A stretch of DNA of 64,000 nt from contig JAGZZT010000002.1 of assembly GCA_018377235.1 (NCBI GenBank), positions 62,001 through 126,000 on the forward strand. The letters are read 5' to 3'. Source of the stretch: Clostridium sp. (GTDB lineage: Bacteria > Bacillota > Clostridia > Lachnospirales > Lachnospiraceae). Below the pieces are notes generated by a model. That model had not been told where the DNA came from. It saw only the letters and a list, made by a program, of their open reading frames with translations, and did not search any database. Of this stretch, positions 25,870 to 33,951 are shown piece after piece (the stretch's first letter is position 1; every line of letters begins with the position of its first letter). Both the position numbers and the translations under genes were made by a program.

Positions 25870-25899
25870 ATTATATCATATCCTCTTTTAAGACTTCAA
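25870..25899 (-). promoter_or_regulatory. Promoter of leuA
   Basis: Minus-strand -35 TTGAAG (25894-25899), 18-nt spacer, -10 TATAAT (25870-25875). It gives a leader of about 150 nt. No T-box core was found in that leader. Confidence 0.75.
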
Positions 25900-26013
25900 G
25901 ATTAAGACGTATTACCGGAGAGATCTATTTCACATGGCTTTTATAATATAGGGTTATGGCTGAGAGGCGGAAATTTCTTTTATCCCTGAAAATCCCATAA
26001 TAATGACCAACAA

Positions 26014-26040
26014 GGGCAGGCCGTCTCTGCGGTCTGCCCC
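26014..26040 (-). terminator. Terminator of the AEP-type ABC importer operon
   Basis: Minus-strand GGGCAG-A-CCG, loop CAGAGA, CGG-C-CTGCCC, then TTGTTGG. It lies about 55 nt past the stop of the binding-protein gene. The rest of the gap to the leuA promoter shows nothing recognisable. Confidence 0.7.
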
Positions 26041-26092
26041 AATCACAGTCAATCTGAAATTTTCTCAGCGCGAAATTAAATCTGTCTCTGTC

Positions 26093-27115
26093 TTACTTGC
26101 AGCTCTCGGAAAGCTCCTCGTGCTTTTTTAACAGCTCTACAGTCAGCGGCTCCGGGAAGGTCTTCGGGTAAGTGGAGCTGTTCTCCGGATTTGTGGTCTC
26201 CCCTGCGTAAATGGCGTTGGGATAATAGCTCTGCAGCTCTGAACGGCCCTTTGTGATAATGCATTCTGCCATCTCCTGAGCCAGAGGATTTGTCTCCTCT
26301 CCCTTGTCTACTACAGCTACAGACTCCGTCAGGGAAAAATTACCCTCTGCAGGATCTGCAAAGTCAATGGGAAGTCCCTTGGCCTTGTCTGCCACCGCCT
26401 GCTGGCGAAGTCCGAAACCGACTGCCACCTCTCCTGCTCTCACCTTTTTCAAAGGAGCGGATCCGGAAGTCTCGATGTGGGGTCCTGCGTTTTCATAAAT
26501 TCCTGTGAGGACTTCCTTCGCTCCCTCCTCTCCGTAAGCGTCCACTAAGGCCTGAATCAGAAGCCATGCTGTGGAAGAACTTTTCACATCCGTCACGGAA
26601 ATCAGATCCTTATATTCCGGCTTTGTCAGATCCTTAAGGCTCTTCGGCATCTCCAGGTTATGTTCCTTCATCATTTCTGTATTGATGATCATGGTTCCCT
26701 CCTGAGAGGTGATCGGCGCGCAGTATTCCTTCTGAGCGTCCTTATTTAACAGCTCGAAATCAAAATTCAGCTTCTGGAACATCTGCTGCTCTTCCTGGGC
26801 ACTGTCAATGTAGAAGGTACTGAGGGTAATCAGATCTGCCTCAATATCTGTTCCTTCCGCCATCACCTTGCCGCCCAGCTCAGAGGTTCCAAAAGTCTGG
26901 AACATATATTTTCCCTCATAGCCATTCTGATCCAGAGTCTTTTTCATGGCCTCCACTGCCTCATCATCTGCGTTGGAGTAGATGACTACCTCCTCGTCCT
27001 TCTGACCGCCTGACTGGGAGCAGCCTGTAAGGGCCATTCCAGATAAAACCGCTGTCACTAAAAGGGCCGCCGCCCGTCCTCTTCTTCTTTTTGTCTCCAT
27101 TTTTCTGAATTTCAT
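26093..27115 (-). CDS. ABC transporter substrate-binding lipoprotein (2-aminoethylphosphonate/iron-type)
   Basis: A 340-aa lipoprotein: basic N-terminus, hydrophobic stretch and lipobox LTGC (Cys32). The mature protein resembles family 1/Fbp-type binding proteins: VVIYSNADDEAVEAM at the start, EADLITLSTFYID, APITSQEGTMIINTEMM, DVKSSSTAWLLIQAL and FGLRQQAVADKAKG. This pattern is typical of proteins annotated as 2-aminoethylphosphonate (PhnS-like) or ferric binding proteins. Gene order is ATPase, fused permease, binding protein. AAAGGAG lies 7 nt before the start. The true ligand is uncertain. Confidence 0.78.
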   Translation of the reverse strand: MKFRKMETKRRRGRAAALLVTAVLSGMALTGCSQSGGQKDEEVVIYSNADDEAVEAMKKTLDQNGYEGKYMFQTFGTSELGGKVMAEGTDIEADLITLSTFYIDSAQEEQQMFQKLNFDFELLNKDAQKEYCAPITSQEGTMIINTEMMKEHNLEMPKSLKDLTKPEYKDLISVTDVKSSSTAWLLIQALVDAYGEEGAKEVLTGIYENAGPHIETSGSAPLKKVRAGEVAVGFGLRQQAVADKAKGLPIDFADPAEGNFSLTESVAVVDKGEETNPLAQEMAECIITKGRSELQSYYPNAIYAGETTNPENSSTYPKTFPEPLTVELLKKHEELSESCK

Positions 27116-27176
27116 ACAGATTCTCCTTTAATATTTTCTTGATTTTTCTGTTTTCCTAATTTTTCATTTTTTCTGT

Positions 27177-28796
27177 TTATTTCACTCTTCTCTTCAAAGC
27201 TGCCAGAATCCCCTTCACCGCCAGATTAGTGAAAAGAATCAGCAAAGACAGCACAAATACCTCGTTAAACTTAGTATAATACTGCAGTTCCTTGATTTTT
27301 GTGGTAATGACCATGGTTCTAGCCCCTGCAATAAAGATGACGGCACTGACTGTGACCATAGCGTTTACAAAATAATATCCAAACACCTCCAGAAGAGTGG
27401 AAGCCATATTCGGGGTGATGATCCTTACAATCGTTTTAAACCAGCTGTCTCCCATAAGAGACGCCGTAGCCTCCCAGGAACTGTTGAGCTTTGACAGCGA
27501 ATTTTTCATCATCAGGTATGGAGTAGAGAAAAAATGTACAATGTTGCAGATAATAATTAAAAACAGAGTATTCTGCAGCGGCGTGCCTGTAAAGATAAAC
27601 ATAAATGCAATGCCGACAACCATTCCAGGGATGGTATTCGTTACCAGATCTATTCCGTCAATCACCCCTTTCAGCCTGCTTCTCAGTCCGCTTCTGGCTG
27701 TGGCAAGAGCCGCTCCGTAGGTGACAAGCAGTCCTCCCGCTGCAGTACAGACAGCTGTAAACAGTGAATTTTGATATACTGCTGTCAGGCTTTTGTCCGT
27801 CAGGGTAGATATTATGTGCTCCAGCGTAAAAGAGGTCTGATAAGGCCACTCACTGACCAGAGGAACTACGAAAATCACGGCAAATACAGAGAGAAGCCCT
27901 AAAAGGAACACAGACGATCCAGTAAAGAAGATTCCGTCCCTAAGCCGGTTTTTCCTGATTTCCACAGCTGAAATCTTTGAATACCTGATATTGTACTTCT
28001 CCAGCCAGCGCAGAAGAGCGATGCTGACTGCGGACGGTATCAGCATCATCATGGCTACCACAGCGCCTCTGTTAAAGTCAGGCACGCTTCCCAGCATTTC
28101 ATTATACAGAACTGTTGCTGCCACATCATACCTGCCGCCTACAGACGCCGGAATTCCGTAATCTGTAAAGCATAGAGAAAAGCACTGTACCATGGACGCG
28201 GCCAGAGTCCCCAGAAGGGGCCTTGCTACTGTCTGCAGAAAGGTTTTAAAGGGGGTATCTCCCATGACTCTTGACACCACAGAAAACTTCTTATCAATGT
28301 AGCTCATGGTGTTGAGAATTAACAGGAAGGACACCGGAAGAGTGTAGATCACATATCCGAACAGCAGTCCTCCAAAGCCATAAATCTCAAATATCTGACG
28401 TCCAAACATCTTGGTGAGAAGCCCCTGCTTTCCGAAGGAATAGATAATGGCAAAGCCATATGTAATGGTCGGAAGCAGCATCGGCAGTGTTGCCAGAAGG
28501 CGGATCAGGCTCTTAAAGACAGACGGCACGTTAGTATACTGAATCGTGTAGGCCAGGAAAAATGCAATAGCTGTGGCTGCCACAGCGCTTGCCATGGATA
28601 CCGCAGCGCTGTGTCCCAGAGCTGTCATAAACCCTTTTCCCGTCAGAACCCTGATGTAATTCGCCATTCCCACTCCGGCCTCTTCCACAAAGGATTCCAC
28701 TAAAAGTCTCAGTACCGGAACAGCCAGAAAAATGGCAAATACCGCCACCACAGCGCAGTAAATCGTTTTTATCTCGTATTCTTTTCTGCCTGTCAT
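27177..28796 (-). CDS. ABC transporter permease, duplicated type (2-aminoethylphosphonate/Fbp-like)
   Basis: A 539-aa permease with about 12 TM segments and two BPD_transp_1 units, one in each half. EAA-like loops are at VMGDTPFKTFLQTVARPLLG near residue 180 and LMGDSWFKTIVRIITPNMAS near 455. The two-in-one architecture is normal for FbpB and PhnU/PhnV-like AEP importers. It starts right after the ATPase stop codon (1-nt gap), indicating coupling. The substrate is inferred only from family resemblance. Confidence 0.83.
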   Translation of the reverse strand: MTGRKEYEIKTIYCAVVAVFAIFLAVPVLRLLVESFVEEAGVGMANYIRVLTGKGFMTALGHSAAVSMASAVAATAIAFFLAYTIQYTNVPSVFKSLIRLLATLPMLLPTITYGFAIIYSFGKQGLLTKMFGRQIFEIYGFGGLLFGYVIYTLPVSFLLILNTMSYIDKKFSVVSRVMGDTPFKTFLQTVARPLLGTLAASMVQCFSLCFTDYGIPASVGGRYDVAATVLYNEMLGSVPDFNRGAVVAMMMLIPSAVSIALLRWLEKYNIRYSKISAVEIRKNRLRDGIFFTGSSVFLLGLLSVFAVIFVVPLVSEWPYQTSFTLEHIISTLTDKSLTAVYQNSLFTAVCTAAGGLLVTYGAALATARSGLRSRLKGVIDGIDLVTNTIPGMVVGIAFMFIFTGTPLQNTLFLIIICNIVHFFSTPYLMMKNSLSKLNSSWEATASLMGDSWFKTIVRIITPNMASTLLEVFGYYFVNAMVTVSAVIFIAGARTMVITTKIKELQYYTKFNEVFVLSLLILFTNLAVKGILAALKRRVK

Positions 28797-28797
28797 C

Positions 28798-29616
28798 CTA
28801 CACCGCCTGTTCTCTTACGCGGCTCTGCTCTTCTGCGTCTGCTGCCTGAAGTCCCCGATCCAGGCTGTCCACCGTTCTGTTAAAAAGACGGAAGATATTT
28901 TTTCTCTTAATTTCAAGCTGATTCAAGATAAACTCCTCCACAAACTGGTTATCTGGCTGGAATACAATCTCCTCCGGCGTTCCGTACTGGGAAATGCCTC
29001 CCTGATTGACAATAAGAACTTTGTCTGACAGTGTCAGAGCCTCCTCTGGATCGTGGGTCACAATAATAGTAGTCAGGTGGTAATCTCTGGCAATCTGGCG
29101 GATTTTTTCTTTGATCGACTCCTTGATCACTCCGTCCAGAGCGCTTAACGGCTCATCCAGAAGAAGAATGCTCGGCTTCATTACCATAGTTCTGGCCAGA
29201 GCCACTCTCTGCTTCTGCCCTCCTGACAGCTGTTCAATCTTCTTTGCCAGATGCTCCCGCAGTCCCAGCAGATTAATCAGCTCCTCCACCTCCTGCTTTG
29301 TAGAAATTCCCGGGCGGTTTTTCAGTCCATAGGTAATATTCTGATATACGTTCAGATTAGGAAACAGGGCATAGTCCTGAAATACAATATTAAATCCCCT
29401 CTTCTCCATGGGAAGTCCTGTCATCTCCTGACCATTAAACAGAATCTGTCCCTCATCTGCATCTGTCAGCCCCAGAATCAGGTTTAACAGCGTTGTCTTT
29501 CCGCATCCTGACGGTCCCAGAATCGACACAATCTCCCCATCCTGAATCTCCAAATTTATATCATGAAGAATTGTAACCTTGTCATATGACTTTTTTATAT
29601 GTTTCAGCTCCAGCAT
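28798..29616 (-). CDS. ABC transporter ATP-binding protein (PotA/FbpC/PhnT-like)
   Basis: A 272-aa ATPase: Walker A GPSGCGKTT, Q-loop FQDYALFPNLNV, signature LSGGQKQRVALART, Walker B LLLDEPLSALD, H-loop IVTHDPEEAL. It is shorter than full FbpC/PotA because the C-terminal TOBE domain is replaced by about 50 residues rich in charged amino acids. It is the first gene of the importer operon, with GGAGAATG before the start. Upstream, a TATAAT-like -10 is visible at 29671-29676 on the minus strand but no good -35. Confidence 0.86.
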   Translation of the reverse strand: MLELKHIKKSYDKVTILHDINLEIQDGEIVSILGPSGCGKTTLLNLILGLTDADEGQILFNGQEMTGLPMEKRGFNIVFQDYALFPNLNVYQNITYGLKNRPGISTKQEVEELINLLGLREHLAKKIEQLSGGQKQRVALARTMVMKPSILLLDEPLSALDGVIKESIKEKIRQIARDYHLTTIIVTHDPEEALTLSDKVLIVNQGGISQYGTPEEIVFQPDNQFVEEFILNQLEIKRKNIFRLFNRTVDSLDRGLQAADAEEQSRVREQAV

Positions 29617-29771
29617 AATAGCATTCTCCTTTCACGACGTTTTCTCAAACGTCTCCTGTACACTGACGCTATTATAACTGGATGAAAAAAATGGAACTAT
29701 CATAGTTTTGAAAAATTTTGTAAAATAAGATTAAAGAAGTGGATATATCTGTAAAAATGTCTTAAATAGAA

Positions 29772-29830
29772 GGGAGAAAAGAAATTTCCCTCGTTCCGGC
29801 TGAAAGCCGCCGAAATATTTCTTTTCTCCC
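29772..29830 (-). terminator. Terminator after the glutaredoxin-like selenoprotein gene
   Basis: A 14-bp perfect stem (GGGAGAAAAGAAAT and its complement) encloses an inner CGGC/GCCG hairpin. On the minus strand TTCTATTT follows; on the plus strand TTTTT follows, so it may work both ways. The 319-nt gap from 29617 to 29935 otherwise holds only the likely importer promoter region. Confidence 0.75.
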
Positions 29831-29935
29831 CTTTTTCAGACAGGAACAAGCGTTGTTGCAAAGGCTTATCGTTCCTCTTCGGACTGCCGCTTCTGTCTGT
29901 TTCTTAAAACTTTTTATTCATATTTGCGCTTGATT

Positions 29936-30232
29936 TTATTGTGTGTTTTCCGCAGCCAGCTGGTACTCTTCTATCAGCCGTCTCATATGCTCTGCGTCCT
30001 TTACTAAAATCACCTGTTCATCTACTGCCAGGCACGGAATTCCAGCCTGATGCTTTTCTCTGGCCTCTCTGTGGGCCTCTGAGGTATCGCGGATCTTCAG
30101 AAAGCTTTTCAGCCTGCCTATGCTCTCGCAGATATCCACATAAAGATACTGCACGTTATTCTGGGAAAGAACCTCTTTCACCGGAGGGCAGTCCGGTCAA
30201 GAATCCGTTCCAAATAAAATAATTTTTCTCAT
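29936..30232 (-). CDS. Glutaredoxin-like selenoprotein (in-frame UGA read as selenocysteine)
   Basis: Reading from the ATG at 30232 gives MRKIILFGTDS, then an in-frame UGA (30197-30199), then PDCPPVKEVLSQ and on to a stop at 29936: 98 residues if UGA is decoded. The UGA falls exactly where glutaredoxin/thioredoxin-fold proteins have the first Cys of CPDC, so the redox motif is U-P-D-C. A GIPCLAV segment near residue 64 supplies the cis-Pro expected of the fold. AAGGAG lies 9 nt before the ATG, and none is found at the downstream GTG (30181). A bSECIS-like hairpin follows the UGA. It is probably a thiol/selenol redox protein; its partner is unknown. Confidence 0.82.
30165..30197 (-). promoter_or_regulatory. 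Candidate bacterial SECIS element
   Basis: Directly after the UGA, the mRNA can form a 6-bp hairpin (ACCGGA/UCCGGU, 30180-30197) and then a second one, GAAAG-AGGUU-CUUUC (30165-30179). The second has a 5-nt apical loop starting 22 nt past the UGA with a G in its second position. As I recall the published bSECIS model (loop about 16-37 nt from the UGA, a G in the first two loop positions), it fits. Confidence 0.6.
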
Positions 30233-30297
30233 TCTTAAGTTCTCCTTCACATTTTCCTGAAACTATCTAATTTCGATTTTTTTGAAACTATGGTGTT

Positions 30298-30695
30298 TTA
30301 TCCTTCCTGCTTCTTATACAACTGGTAAATCGTCTCTGCAAATAGTTCTCTTAATGCATTGCACATATGCTTCGCCTCCTCATACTGCTTTTTATTCGCT
30401 CTTACAATCATCTCCATTACCGCGCTGTACAGGGGATTTTCATCATTTTCTGAGTATCTGACTGGTACAGGCAGGCGTAGGCAGTCACCTTATAAAAGTC
30501 ATTGATGCTTAAATAGTCTGACGATCCCTTGTATTCTATAATATTATAGCGGCGGAACAAACGGCCAATGGATTTTTCAATCCGTCTCCCCTGCTCCATT
30601 TTGATAATCAGCAAATCAATCTGCATCGCAGCCTGAAACGCCGGATGCCACTGCAGAGGTTGTTGTCTCATGCCTTCTCCTTTCAGTATAATCAA
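30298..30695 (-). pseudogene. Broken PD-(D/E)XK nuclease-like (Rpn/transposase-associated) gene
   Basis: The 5' part (30417-30695) encodes WHPAFQAAMQIDLLIIK, then IGRLFRRYNIIEYKGSSDYL and NDFYKVTAYACLYQSDT, a pattern I recognise from an abundant Lachnospiraceae family with a nuclease-like E-x-K core. The conserved C-terminus (NPLYSAVMEMIVRANKKQYE, then EAKHMCNALRELF) appears next in a different frame and stops at 30298. About a hundred residues between the two blocks, and some residues after MQI, are missing. I read it as a deletion plus frameshift remnant. Confidence 0.7.
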
Positions 30696-30982
30696 ATTTT
30701 CATGCTACAGCAATGGTGTTCCTTGGATTTTTGAATTTCAGCCGAAACGGCCTCTGATAGAATCTTTATAAGATGAACTGTGTTTGAATACAATCCTTGA
30801 ATTGGTTAGAAATTTGAAATGGAACGTATGCGGCGCTTTATCTCGTCATTACCTATGCAGCCATACGCCCGTTTACCGATGACAGCGTCTGTGTACACTA
30901 GCGCTGTCGTAATGATAGCATAATTTTTAAAAGATGAGAAGCCTTTTGTATGAAATCATGACAGCACACGCCCAAAAAGAAA
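30696..30982. other. Intergenic region without a recognised gene
   Basis: Between the broken nuclease-like gene and the clpB terminator I see no convincing reading frame. One inverted repeat, GACAGCG with CGCTGTC across a 14-nt spacer, lies near 30878-30910. Its role is unclear. Confidence 0.4.
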
Positions 30983-31027
30983 GAAGACGTTTTCCAGCGC
31001 CTTTATCTGCGCTCTGAAAACGTCTTC
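30983..31027 (-). terminator. Terminator of clpB
   Basis: GAAGACGTTTTC pairs with GAAAACGTCTTC (12 bp), with an inner AGCGC/GCGCT extension. On the minus strand it is followed by TTTCTTTTTGG. Confidence 0.88.
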
Positions 31028-31039
31028 TCTCTTTTTCTC

Positions 31040-33634
31040 TTATTCCTCCGCGTGCACAGCAGAAGCTGTCAGCTTTCCATCCTGCTCGTCGATCTGGATC
31101 ACATCTCCGGCACGTACTCCGTCAGCCAGAATCAGTCTGGCTGCCAGCGTCTCTACATGCTTCTGCAGATACCGCTTCAGCGGCCTTGCGCCGTAAACCG
31201 GATCGTAGCCATTCTCCACAATAAACTGCTTTGCGCTGTCAGTAAGAGCAATGGAAAGTTCTCTGTCAGCCAGACGCTTATTAACGTCCTCCACCAGAAG
31301 GCCGATAATGCCTCCGATATTGCCCTTTGTCAGCGGCTTGAACATGATAATCTCGTCCAGACGATTTAAGAACTCCGGCCTGAAATGGGCCCGCAGGTCA
31401 TTCATGGCCATATTATCAGCCGCCTCTGTGATATTTCCATCCTCATCGATGCCCTCTAACAGGTACTGGGAACCAATATTAGAGGTCATAATCAGGATGG
31501 TATTCTTGAAATCTACTGTTTTTCCTGTAGAATCTGTAATCCGTCCGTCATCCAACACCTGAAGCAGCACGTTAAATACATCCGGATGGGCTTTCTCTAC
31601 CTCGTCAAAGAGAACCACAGAATAGGGCTTTCTCCTGACAGCCTCCGTCAGCTGGCCGCCCTCATCGTAACCTACATATCCTGGCGGCGCTCCAATGAGT
31701 CTTGATACAGAATGCTTCTCCATATATTCGCTCATATCAATACGCACCATACTGTTTTCATCATCGAACAGGCTCTCTGCCAGCGCCTTGGCAAGCTCCG
31801 TCTTTCCTACTCCGGTAGGCCCCAGGAACAGGAAAGAACCTATCGGTTTGGAAGGATCCTTGATGCCTGCCTTGGATCGGATAATGGCCTCCGTCACTTT
31901 GGTCACTGCCTCGTCCTGTCCAATCACTCTTCTATGAAGAATGTCGTCCATGTGAAGCGTCTTGCTTCTCTCGCTTTCCGTCAGCTTGGCTACCGGTATT
32001 CCCGTCCACTTGGAGATAATCCGGGCAATTTCCTCCTCTGTCACGCTCTCGTGAACCAGACTCAGATCTTTATTCTTAACTTTCTCTTCCTCCTCAGCCA
32101 GCTGCTTTTTCAGCTCCGGCAGCCTTCCATACTGAAGCTCCGCAGCCTTGTTCAGATCGTAGCGCTGCTGGGCGGCCTGAATTTCTCCGTTTAAATGTTC
32201 AATTTCCTCGCGGAGCTTTGACAGCTTATCTACAGAGGCCTTCTCGTTTTCCCACTGAGCCTTCTGAGCAGCAAATTCATCCCTCAGTTCAGCCAGTTCC
32301 TTCTGAAGGTCAGCCAGACGATCCTGGCTCAGACGATCCGTCTCCTTTTTAAGGGCTGCCTCCTCGATCTCCAGCTGCATGATACGCCTTGCTTTTTCAT
32401 CCAGCTCCGTTGGAAGTGAATCCAGCTCTGTCTTAATCATGGCGCAGGCCTCGTCTACCAGGTCAATGGCCTTATCCGGCAGAAAACGGTCGGAAATGTA
32501 CCGGTCAGACAGCACAGCTGCAGAAACGAGAGCTGAATCTGTGATCTTCACTCCATGATAGACCTCATATCGATCCTTTAAACCTCTTAAAATAGAGATA
32601 GTGTCCTCCACTGTCGGCTCATCTACATGAACTGGCTGGAATCTTCTCTCCAGGGCCGGATCCTTTTCAATATATTTCCTGTACTCGTCAAGTGTAGTCG
32701 CGCCGATACAGTGAAGCTCTCCTCTGGCCAGCATAGGCTTTAACATATTGCCGGCGTCCATAGAGCCTTCCGTCTTTCCGGCTCCCACAATGGTGTGAAG
32801 TTCATCGATAAACAGGATAATCTGCCCCTCGCTCTTCTTCACCTCCTCCAGCACTGCCTTTAAACGCTCCTCGAACTCGCCTCTGTACTTGGCTCCTGCT
32901 ACCAGAGCGCCCATATCCAGGGCAAACAGCTTTTTATCCTTCAGTCCTTCCGGCACGTCGCCCCGGACAATTCTCTGAGCCAGTCCCTCTACGACAGCTG
33001 TTTTTCCTACGCCTGGCTCTCCGATAAGAACCGGGTTGTTCTTAGTCTTTCTGGACAGAATCCGGACTACATTTCTGATTTCTCCATCTCTTCCGATTAC
33101 CGGATCCAGCTTCTGGTCCCTGGCCCTCTCTACCAGATCATAGCCGTACTTTGATAAGGTATCATAAGTAGCCTCTGGATTGTCGCTGACCACTCTCTGA
33201 TTGCCCCGCACAGTAGAAAGAGCCTGTAAAAATCCCTCTCTCGTAATGTTGTAGAGCTTAAACAGCTCCTTAACTGCCCGGTTCGGCTGCTTCATCATAG
33301 ATAAGAACAGATGCTCCACGGAAACGTACTCGTCTCCCATGGATTTAGCCTCATCCTCTGCGCTCACCAGCGCCTTGTTAGCGTCCTGACTGAAGTACAC
33401 CTGGCCGCCGGACACCTTCGGAAGCTTTTCAATCGCCCCCTGCACCTCATTTAAAAACTGATTTTCCTGTACGCCCATCTTGGTGAGCAGCTTAAGAATC
33501 AGACTGTCATCAATAGTCAGCAGGCTGTACAGCAAATGCTCCTGATCAATCTGCTGATTTCCATATTCATATGCCAGCTTCTCCGTCCTCTGGACTGCTT
33601 CCAGAGACTTCTGAGTGAATTTATTAATGTTCAT
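31040..33634 (-). CDS. clpB: ATP-dependent chaperone ClpB
   Basis: An 864-aa Hsp100 disaggregase that works with DnaK to rescue aggregated proteins. Domains: N-terminal Clp repeats (about 1-145), first AAA+ with Walker A GEPGVGKTA and Walker B LFIDELHT, a coiled-coil middle domain (about 405-520), second AAA+ with GPTGVGKTE and VVLFDEVEKAH, and the C-terminal D2-small domain. No ClpP-binding tripeptide is evident. The start at 33634 has AAGGAGG 9 nt upstream, whereas the reading frame extends further without a ribosome site. It is monocistronic and controlled by a CIRCE operator. Confidence 0.97.
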   Translation of the reverse strand: MNINKFTQKSLEAVQRTEKLAYEYGNQQIDQEHLLYSLLTIDDSLILKLLTKMGVQENQFLNEVQGAIEKLPKVSGGQVYFSQDANKALVSAEDEAKSMGDEYVSVEHLFLSMMKQPNRAVKELFKLYNITREGFLQALSTVRGNQRVVSDNPEATYDTLSKYGYDLVERARDQKLDPVIGRDGEIRNVVRILSRKTKNNPVLIGEPGVGKTAVVEGLAQRIVRGDVPEGLKDKKLFALDMGALVAGAKYRGEFEERLKAVLEEVKKSEGQIILFIDELHTIVGAGKTEGSMDAGNMLKPMLARGELHCIGATTLDEYRKYIEKDPALERRFQPVHVDEPTVEDTISILRGLKDRYEVYHGVKITDSALVSAAVLSDRYISDRFLPDKAIDLVDEACAMIKTELDSLPTELDEKARRIMQLEIEEAALKKETDRLSQDRLADLQKELAELRDEFAAQKAQWENEKASVDKLSKLREEIEHLNGEIQAAQQRYDLNKAAELQYGRLPELKKQLAEEEEKVKNKDLSLVHESVTEEEIARIISKWTGIPVAKLTESERSKTLHMDDILHRRVIGQDEAVTKVTEAIIRSKAGIKDPSKPIGSFLFLGPTGVGKTELAKALAESLFDDENSMVRIDMSEYMEKHSVSRLIGAPPGYVGYDEGGQLTEAVRRKPYSVVLFDEVEKAHPDVFNVLLQVLDDGRITDSTGKTVDFKNTILIMTSNIGSQYLLEGIDEDGNITEAADNMAMNDLRAHFRPEFLNRLDEIIMFKPLTKGNIGGIIGLLVEDVNKRLADRELSIALTDSAKQFIVENGYDPVYGARPLKRYLQKHVETLAARLILADGVRAGDVIQIDEQDGKLTASAVHAEE

Positions 33635-33692
33635 AAATCGTTGTCCTCCTTCCGAACAATGATTAAATATGATTTCTTTTTGTTCTAGCCGT

Positions 33693-33735
33693 AATATAAC
33701 ACGTATCGTTAGCAGTGTCAAGGGGTGAGTGCTAA
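33693..33735 (-). promoter_or_regulatory. clpB promoter with overlapping CIRCE (HrcA) operator
   Basis: Minus-strand -35 TTGACA (33716-33721), 17-nt spacer, -10 TATATT (33693-33698). Overlapping its -35 is TTAGCACTC-N9-CACTGCTAA (33709-33735). The left half matches CIRCE fully and the right half 7 of 9, with the correct 9-nt spacing. HrcA repression with heat-shock release is the known role of CIRCE. Confidence 0.88.
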
Positions 33736-33861
33736 TTTTTTTGTTAAGATTTTGCGGCTAGCTGCGTTTTCATCGCCCAGCCTGCAGTTTTATTCTGAGG
33801 AATGCCGCCTTGCTGTTAATAGTTACCATTGAAGTATTCATGTATTTGTCATGTCTGAGTC

Positions 33862-33902
33862 AAAAAAAGGCCGCGAATCTCGAATATCCCTTGATTCGCA
33901 GC
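33862..33902 (-). terminator. Terminator of the SLC13-MBL-HD operon
   Basis: GCTGCGAATC pairs with GATTCGCGGC with one mismatch around a 13-nt loop. Seven U residues follow on the minus strand (33862-33868), and a shorter T-run lies on the other side. The rest of the gap up to the CIRCE site shows nothing recognisable. Confidence 0.82.
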
Positions 33903-33951
33903 TCTTTTTATAAACTAAGATTTAATCATATATGAAAATTTAAATGTTTTC

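Noticed and set aside
25710..25870. T-box riboswitch upstream of leuA
   Set aside because: The leader lacks the conserved T-box core (AGGGTGGNACCGCG-like) and a terminator/antiterminator pair before leuA.
30197..30199. Plain nonsense mutation in a glutaredoxin-like gene
   Set aside because: The stop is UGA exactly at a redox Cys position, the rest of the frame is intact, and a suitable hairpin follows; recoding is the better explanation, though not proven.
30870..30915. GACAGCG/CGCTGTC inverted repeat as a terminator
   Set aside because: No U-tract and no gene ending at it; left as an unassigned repeat.
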